A program made the position numbers and the translations under genes. Below, piece by piece: positions 56,497 to 64,000 of a stretch of 64,000 bases of DNA (positions within the stretch are counted from its first letter, which is position 1; each line of letters begins with the position of its first letter). The stretch comes from Manis javanica (Eukaryota; Chordata; Mammalia; Pholidota; Manidae). The stretch lies in assembly GCF_040802235.1 (NCBI RefSeq), contig NC_133169.1, forward strand, positions 40,865,034-40,929,033. The letters run 5' to 3'. The notes under the pieces were generated by a model. The model was given only the letters and a program-made list of their open reading frames with translations. It was not told the DNA's origin and searched no databases.

Positions 56497-59400
56497 TACA
56501 TCCAAACATCCCCAGGGACAGAGCACTTTCAGATCACTAGACATTTATTCTTCATTGGCCTTATCCTTAACTTCGGAAAGACCTGAGGAAAGAAAGGACT
56601 GTATTCATACACAATTAAGGAAATAAATGCTGAACAGCCTGATTATTTCAAAGTTTAGATAATTGCACCACATCAGACAGTGTAGCTCCCACTTGCTGAT
56701 CTTGTATTACCAGGCACCATTCCCTCTGTGATATAACACGAAAGACATTATTTTACTTTTCATGTAGAGTTTTTATTCTTGGTCACCTAATAACTTACTT
56801 TCTCTATTTGGTTTACTCAAAACAAAAAAACCAAACTCTTGAATGAGTGCAGTACCATGAAATATATTTGAGCTGACGAGATGAAATTTACATGTGACTT
56901 CACTGAAGCTGCATCTAGTGCTGAGGTGAAACAAACAGCAGGCCAAAATAATGCAGTAGGTTCATTGTGGACGTGCACGCAGACCCTTCCAGAGTCCTTG
57001 GGAGGGACACCTAAAGCAGACACAAATCCTAGAGGAAACTGGATCTGAACCATGTCTCAAATTAATGTTAATATTTCTAATCTGAGTCTAAAAAGAAGAC
57101 ATGAAATGTATTAAAATTATGGCAGATGTTGTTCAATGGAGGATTTTTCATCGCATTGAATGTCACCTACAGAGTGTGTGTCTCATCAAAACTATATTGT
57201 TGGCCTTATATTGATTTATTCTGTTCTTAATTAACAAAAACATACAAAGTTTTCTTCAAATGTTTCAATTATGTTAGGTCTGTTTCAACGGTAACAGCAA
57301 ATTATTTATGGTCTCTTGGGTTAGATATATGGTTAGTTATTGTTTTTCATTCACACACAATCTCATTTAACATGTCCCCAAAGTATCTTCTGACAACTCT
57401 TGATTCTTACCACACTAATATCAGATTGAAAAAAAAACCTGAATATGATAAAATAAAACTTTTGTGTTTCTTATACATAAAGAAATGTTTAAGATTTCCC
57501 ATAGGGTTTATGGAAAAATTTGCAAATTATATGTTCATTTCCCTTAAAGAAGCAGATACTGTAAACACAATTAGATATGTTCATGTGTCAAGGTAGTTGG
57601 GAAGAGTTGTGACAACAGAAACGACTGTTAGTCTGCATTAATTACACCTGTCTTGGTAAAATAGTATTAGTTTAAATATTTCAGAACTTGTGTGCTTTGT
57701 GGAGATCCCTGGAGATGCTTCAGTTCCCTTACTCTCTACATTATCTTTTTATTACCAGAGAAAACAGTGATTGAAAACTTATTTTTTCTTTAGAAGAGTG
57801 GCAGCTTGTTCTACGAAAAGAATTATAAAATTACAATTTTAATAATCGAAATTACAATTCATTCAAGTGGTGATCAATAATGGACATGAAATCCATTAGC
57901 ATAAGAGTTGCAAGAGGTTAATATCCTCTCATAATGGTAACTGGTGAATATTTCAAACTGAAAGAATTTGAGAAATGGCAGGTGCAGAAAGGACTTTCTG
58001 ACCTTCCTGTGGAGTGGATCATGAAACCCTAATGTGAGCGGTGCCATCTGTGTACCCAGCGGCAAGGAGCTTCCTCGGCTCCCCGACCAGGAGCACAGCG
58101 GCGTCTGAGCAGGCCAGCCCTGGTAGGGCTCCCACGGCTCACCACACTCAGCCCCGACTCTTCGTTCCTCCTCACCTTTCCACAGTGTTTCCCCCTTCAT
58201 CAACTAGAGCACCAAATTTCTCAGTATAAACCGTTTCTACAGGTCTTTACTTCATTTAGAGAGGCTCCTATATACATAAAACTTACATTGATTAAACTTT
58301 TATGATTTATCTTATTCAGGGGTCCCACTCAAGAACTAAAAAGAAAGAGGGAAGATAAATATTTCTTCTCCTGCAGTTTCTGACGCCCTAACAGGGATGG
58401 CTAGGAAAACCCATTCCTTCCAAAGCCTGAGGAAGACATCCTGGGAAAACTGGCAGAAGCTGTCAAAGGGCAATAATTATTATCAGAGTCAGATCTCCTG
58501 GGTCTCTGTGCTGACTGGGTGAGAGAGACAGAAAAATAAATTTCTCCCATTTTCCTTCTTTTCCCCATTCAGATGAGCAGGACAAAAATCACTTGTAAAA
58601 GTTGTTTCTCTGCACTGTGACTCTGCTCACACTGGAACTGGTCATAGATCTTGTCTGTCCTGGGACAGTCATTACTTTCCTGTTGCTCCTAAGAACTTGC
58701 CTTGCTTTCCTCCTACCAGGATCCAGGATGTTGCTTCTGTGTGTGCAGGAGGCCGGCTGTCAGGCAGGGGGACCTTCACAGGCTAGAGAGAGATATGACT
58801 GGCGCCCCATCTGTAGCTGACATCCTGCCGGCTGATATACTATATAAGATTGATTTCAGGTCCACAACATACTGATTTGACAAATATATACATTACTAAA
58901 TGTTTACCACATCAAGTGTAGTTATCCCATGGCAAAACTCAAAGAAATTAGAGTATTATTGGCTATCGTCTTATTTCTGGACTTCCACTGCCATGACTAA
59001 TTTATGTTAAAATTGTAATACTGTACCCTGCCTTTGGGGATGTCTCTAGAGTCTATGGTTATATAATAAAAGGCTCATTATTTCAGTCTTGAGTTCCTTT
59101 CTAAGTTTCTTTCTGGTTTAAAAGGTAAACTAATTTTTAAAAGACTTCAATATTCCCAGGAATGTCTGTGTGTCCAAGATGATACTAGATAATGCACTTG
59201 TGAGCTATATTTGTAAAGAGCTCTGTGGTCAGAAGTTGGCCTAATCAGAAGCGGATGATGAGAGTCCCGCAGAAGCCATCTGTTTAAAGTCCTCTTTCCT
59301 CTTTCCTTCCATCTCAGCGTGAGCCTGCTTTGCCCGTGGGAATGTCCCCGCTGACTTGAGCCCCTGTCTGAATGCCCGCTGACTCTATGATCTGACAGCT

Positions 59401-60724
59401 CTGACCATCTCCTCACTGGCATGATTTTGCTGAAGGAAATTTGCTGTTTCACTGGCTTCCTTGGGAAACTTACGCCCTCCAGTGTGACCCCTGGAAGCCC
59501 GCCTCCCGCCGAGAGCTTTGCCCCCTTCCCTCCCTGCCGCCTTGGAGCTCTCACCCAGTTCCCCTGCTCTCCTTGCGAGGCCCCCCTTCGGACCTCTGCT
59601 CCTCCATCACCCTTTCCCCGCCGTCGCATCCTTTCCCGCTGCAGTCCTGACCCTCACCTGAGCTCTGGGCCCCTCCTCACGTGGGGACTCTAAGGCACCC
59701 AGAGTCACTCCCCCGGAGGGCCAAGCGCCGTCTGAGAAGGAAAAAAAAAAATGAATCAGAAATATGGATTCTTGAGCCACTAATTTTTTCTTGGAAGAAT
59801 CAGAAAGACCATAGATGTCTCCTTGGTCACTCTCCTAAAATTTGGTCCACAGCCTACTTGAAATTACATTTCAGGTCAAGGGAGGGTCTTGAAATTCTCT
59901 TCCCGAAAATATTAAGAAACAGGTACCCTTAATTTTTCCTACATGATAGAAACACAATTCAGAAAAAGATACATAACATGGAGAAAAGACAAGAACTATT
60001 TCAAAGAAACCAGAGTCTCTATTACTAAGTTCTATTGACCCATGGCTGCAAATTTGGAAACACAAAGTAGAAAAAGCCCTGTTTCCATCTTTATGCATGT
60101 GTATGTATGTCTGCTTATATGTATGTTAAATCTGTGTGATGTCTTTCTATCCATATGCAGTGTTGCTAAATTAATTTATAAACTTTCTTAAAGAAGTTAT
60201 ATTCACAATTTCTAGAGATAAATGAGCATTTACATAAATTAGGTATCTAAATCTTTCAGAAATAAAGAATATAAACCAATATTTTTAAAGTATACATTAT
60301 CTGAAGTAATCTTAGGTAAGTAAAATCATTTTTAAAACTGTTAGTAAAATAAAAACAGGTTTAACTTTGATTTCCCAGTGTTAAATATAATGTAAACAAA
60401 GAGTATTTTCTCCCTAGGTTTATTAGACAAGCAGATTTATGTTATTTCTACTTGATATTTAAAATTATAAAATTATAAATTTTTCCTTTGAACAAAATGT
60501 ACAAATAAAATTGATTTCATGATACATGACAGGCACATCACTAAAAATAATCAAATGTTCAACTTTTTTTGGCTTTTACCTTCTGTGATTTTCTTTGTGC
60601 AGTATTTACTAAATTTCTCAAAAAGAAATGGTGAATTATGATGATGGCATGAGTTGACTAATGTCTCATGAAACTTTATTGAGCAATCAAATATAATTAC
60701 TTTATTATCTAATTTTCAGTTGTA
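56497..60724. other. Unassigned intergenic DNA with GC-rich patches
   Basis: Mostly AT-rich. GC- and CpG-richer patches lie at about 58030-58200, 58610-58830 and 59330-59720. They hold short open frames on both strands with no recognisable domain and may be LTR fragments. An AATAAA signal occurs near 58534. No gene is supported. Confidence 0.45.
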
Positions 60725-62345
60725 CAGCCTTATAATTATATATCTGTATACACTGCAGTGATCTCTTCAAGTTCATTTACCATATATCACAGTACTTGAC
60801 GTCCTGCACCCATTTTTCTCACCCCTAACCCCTTCCCTTCTGGTATTCAGTTGTCTATTCCCTGCATCTATGAGTTGTTTTTATTTTATTTATTTATTTA
60901 ATATTCTCAATTTTTTTAGATTATAAGTAAGAGTGAAACCATATGGTATTCATCTTATTTCTGAATTATTTAATCTTATATCTGACTTATTTCACTTAAT
61001 GTAATAACTTCATATCCATACATAGACCTTGTCACAAATGACATGGTTCTATTCCTTTTTTTGTGTGTCTTGGTTGTATTCCATTTTATACATAAACCAC
61101 TTACACTTTATCCATTCAACTATTGATGGTCAAGTAGGCTGTTTCCATTTTTTGCCTATTATAAATGATGCTGCAGTTAATATAGGGGTCCATATACTTT
61201 TTCAAATTACTGCTTTTGTTTTCATTCAGTAAATACCCAGATGTGAAATAGATGGGTCACACGGAAGTTCTATTCTTAATGCTTGATGAATTCCCATACT
61301 CTTTTCCCTAGGGACTACACTGATTAACAATCCTGGGAACAATTTTTATCCACATCCTATTCTACACTTGTTATTTCTTGTCTTTTTCATAATAAACACT
61401 CAACAGATGTTAAGTGATAATGTCACTGTGGTTTGTTTTTGCATTTCTTTAATTAGTGATTTGAGTGTTTTTTCATGTGCCCATCAGCCATCTGTACCTC
61501 TTCTCTGTAGAAATCTTTATCCTGATCTCTTGTACATTTTTAACTGAATTGTATGGGATTTTTGTTGTTACTGTTGAATTGTGTGCATTCCTTATATATT
61601 TTGGATACTAACCACCTATGTGACACTTGGTTTCAAATATCTCTTCATATTCAGTAAGTTGCTTCTTCATTTGATACTGTTTTAATATTCTGCATAAGAG
61701 CACTTTAGTTTAATGCATTCCTATTATTATTTTTGCTTTTATTTCCTGTGCCTTTGGAGTCATATCCACAAAGGTGTTCTTAAGACAAATGTCAATTTAC
61801 TACTAATGGTTCTTTTAGGAACTTTCTGGATTAGGGTCTTAAATTCAATTTCTCCATTTTGAATTATTTTTTTCTGAATGATCTAATTTCATTCCTTTTC
61901 ATATATCTGTCCAGTTTTTCCAACACCATTTACTGAAAAGCTGCCTTTTCTGCATTGTATGTCCTTGACTCTTTGTCTTAGATTAATTATACATACATGT
62001 ATAGGTTTGTTTCTGGTCTCTCATTTCTGTTCTATTGACCTGTGTGTCTATTTTTGTAACAGTTTGGATGACTATAGTTTGTACTGTAGTTTGAAATCAG
62101 AGAGTATGATATTTCCAGCTTTATTCTTCTTTGTGAATATTGCATTTCCCCATTTCCTTCTTGTAATAAACTTCTATTTTCATACAACTATAACTGGAAA
62201 TGATGCTTGATATAATTTAAATTTTCTTCAATTTATTGAGACATGTTTTGTGATCCAACATGCAATCTACCATGAAGAATGTGCCATGTGCATGTGAGAA
62301 GAATGCATATTCTACTGTTTTTGAATGGAATGCTCTTCATATATC
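60725..62345 (-). mobile_element. Old L1, 5'-truncated, minus strand
   Basis: On the minus strand this is an L1 3' UTR and much of ORF2. Plus-strand marks include 'ttattcaactattgatggtcaagtaggctgtttcc', 'gggtcacacggaagttctattctta' and 'catgtgcccatcagccatctgtacctcttc', the reverse complement of the usual L1 ORF2 end. It is old and full of breaks. Confidence 0.85.
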
Positions 62346-62374
62346 ATAATAACTGAGGGTATTGTGAGAAGATG

Positions 62375-62540
62375 GGATAATTGCCTAATGGATGTAGCTG
62401 GTTTTGCAATATGACAAGAGTTCATGAGATGGATGTTGGTGAGGATTGTACACCATGAATATACTTAATACCACTAGATTATACCTTGAAAATTACTAAA
62501 ATAGAAATTTTATGTAATATGTATTTTACAAAATAAAATA
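62375..62540 (+). mobile_element. Old L1 3' end, plus strand
   Basis: It has 'ggatgttggtgaggattgtacaccatgaatatacttaataccactagattataccttgaaa' and a 'gtaatatgtattttacaaaataaaa' end, the pattern of L1M 3' termini. Confidence 0.65.
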
Positions 62541-62669
62541 ACTGGAAGAATATTCTTAAAAGTTTATTTAAGAAATCATCTCTTATTGTAGTCAACCTAC
62601 TCCCTCTTAAAATGTAAAGAACACTGATTTGTTCTGTGTCTATAATTTTTCTTTTCCTCAAAAAAATAA

Positions 62670-62850
62670 TTAGAATCATGTTGACTTCTTTCACTTCACA
62701 TGAAGCATTCAAGATTTGTGCATGATTTTTGTATGCTCTAATAATTTATGCATTTATATTGCTGAATAGTATTCATTGTATGGTTGGACTATACTTTGTT
62801 TACCTGATCTCCTATTGAAGGACTCCTTAGTTGTTTTCATCTTTGGTGAT
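62670..62850 (-). mobile_element. Old L1 ORF2 fragment, minus strand
   Basis: 'tgctgaatagtattcattgtatgg' and 'cctattgaaggactccttagttg' are reverse complements of the L1 ORF2 C-terminal region. Confidence 0.6.
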
Positions 62851-63075
62851 TATAAATACAACTACTGTATCACTTGCAGGGTTTGTTTGAACATTAGTAA
62901 GTATCTAGAAAACAAGCTTTGTTGATCAGATTATAAATTCATGTTTGGTCTTGTCAAAAGGTGATTATTAATACAACTACCGTATCACTTTCAGGGTTTG
63001 TTTGGATGTTAGTAAGTATCTAGAAAACAAGTTTTACTGATCAGATTATAGATTAATGTTTGGTCTTGTCAAAAG
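62846..63075. repeat. 115-bp tandem duplication
   Basis: Two head-to-tail units, 62846-62960 and 62961-63075, both running from gtgattat(a/t)aatacaactac to ttggtcttgtcaaaag. They differ at a small number of positions by eye. Confidence 0.93.
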
Positions 63076-63346
63076 AAATGTTTTATTTCTGAAAATGACA
63101 GACTAGGAAAGAACTCTTTCTGACCATTCCTCTTCTCTGACAGAAAATAAATGTAAAACCCAAACATAATTCACAGCATAAATACCTGATATTATTGGAG
63201 AATGATTAGTAGCAGATGGTGGCAAGCAGATCATGCTCAATTGCAGGAGTAACAAATAGGCTTCATCCATCTCACATTTGAGTGTCAAATATCTGTAGTT
63301 TGCACAGTAAACACAGCATTTATGAGTGTCACACAGAGATTGAAAT

Positions 63347-63360
63347 AAAAATAAAGGCAT
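63347..63360 (+). repeat. Left TSD of the short L1-ERV end
   Basis: aaaaataaaggcat occurs here and at 63810-63823. Confidence 0.85.
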
Positions 63361-63809
63361 CATTCTCTTACAGCACTAAACTATGTTTTCTACCTTTATC
63401 TTGCATCTACCTACCACTTCAGCATTTTATTAAAAATAAAAATAATAATAATAATAAAGGGAGAAATGTGGGATCCACATATAAATCAAGTATAAAAATC
63501 AAGCAAATATTCATATTTGACCTGATTGTTTATAATTCATAATGCGTGATCAAAACCGAAAGTTTCTGTGATGAATGCCCTTGTACTGTTCACCATGTAA
63601 GAATTTATTCACTATGTAAGAATTCATTCACCATGTAAGAACTTGTTCATTAGGCTTCAGAAGATTGGAGACTGATGAGAATTAGGCTTGAGATGGATTA
63701 ATGATTGTGCATTGAGCATTGAACCCCCTATACAGAATTTTATTGTTGTTAACAACCATTTGATCAATAAATATGAGAGATGCCCTCTCAAAAAAATAAA
63801 ATAAAATAA
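63361..63809 (+). mobile_element. 5'-truncated L1-ERV chimera end (LTR plus poly(A))
   Basis: It begins in the LTR-like segment (cattctcttacagcactaaac) and has the three 19-bp tandem units (63589-63645), AATAAA (63766-63771) and the same end gatgccctctca before an A-rich tail. The 14-bp TSD shows an independent, severely 5'-truncated L1-machinery insertion. It also shows the LTR region without the interruption present in the outer copy. Confidence 0.9.
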
Positions 63810-64000
63810 AAAAATAAAGGCATTATTTTATAGAGGACTCAGTGAATGTGTTGGTAGAAGACTTGTTGTACAAAATATGATGAAGTAAATTATTCAGACT
63901 AAAAAAATGATACAAGATGTATAGTCCATTTGAGAAAAATTAGTAAATAGTATAAGAAATGATGAATACATGGATAAATGCCAATACTTCATTTTTAATT

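Larger units (their letters stand above)
63300..64000 (+). repeat. HAL1/L1-like block, copy C (runs off the window)
   Basis: The sequence 63823-64000 aligns by eye with 30024-30180 in copy A ('aatgtgttg', 'gatacaagatgt', 'gagaaaaattagtaaatag', 'atggataaatgccaa'). It is interrupted at 63361 by the LTR retroposon. Whether it belongs to the A/B duplication or is only the same repeat family cannot be decided here. Confidence 0.65.

Noticed and set aside
59147-59693. Overlapping open frames of 160 and 90 codons
   Set aside because: GC-rich patch with low stop frequency; no domain, start context or conservation is visible.

Overview
The window is AT-rich intergenic DNA from a placental mammal. It holds no intact host protein-coding gene that I can recognise. 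Interspersed L1 LINEs of several ages, ERV-L, ERV1 and ERVK-like LTR elements, an MLT1-type LTR, MIR- and MER5-like fragments and two decayed olfactory receptor (OR) genes all point to Eutheria. No abundant lineage-specific tRNA- or 7SL-derived SINE was seen, which argues against primates, rodents, most carnivores and ruminants. A pangolin is my best guess, from a general impression of its L1/ERV repeats; this is inference and not proven here. No tRNA, rRNA, CRISPR array or bacterial-style operon was found.

Layout. 1-3243: ancient L1 fragments. 3244-19635: a three-level nest of young retrotransposons with a target-site duplication (TSD) at every level. The outermost element (3260-10663, resuming at 19275-19619) is an L1 whose 3' end is fused to a retroviral env-TM/LTR fragment and ends in poly(A). 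A second L1 (10664-14861, resuming at 19124-19256) with tandem 5'UTR monomers is inserted in that LTR. A third element (14862-19107, minus strand) of the same L1-ERV chimeric type is inserted in the second L1's ORF2. 21517-22461: an OR14-like pseudogene on the minus strand. 22.5-29.1 kb: mostly unassigned sequence with old L1 3' ends, a MER5-like piece and an MLT1-like LTR.

29.1-39.0 kb: a HAL1/L1-like block plus unique flank, called copy A. It carries a solo LTR with a 6-bp TSD (29672-30017) and a complete but heavily mutated ERV-L provirus (31121-37393). 39.0-48.5 kb: remains of an ERV1-like provirus on the minus strand, split by a third full-length but dead L1 (41430-47656). 48.5-52.2 kb: an old L1 3' end, then copy B, a paralogue of copy A that lacks both its insertions. 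52.5-53.6 kb: an LTR of the same family as the one at 39-40 kb. 55579-56496: a second OR14-like pseudogene, broken only by two in-frame stop codons. 56.5-64 kb: unassigned DNA, old L1 pieces, a 115-bp tandem duplication and a short L1-ERV 3' end (63361-63809) inside a third HAL1-like block, copy C.

How it fits together. The OR remnants mark a decaying edge of an OR cluster with local duplication (copies A and B). The repeated blocks act as natural empty sites that date the insertions. The most notable item is the L1-ERV chimera. Three separate insertions end at the same LTR-derived poly(A) site, each with its own TSD, so an L1 lineage appears to have taken on a retroviral LTR as its 3' end and to have moved with it.
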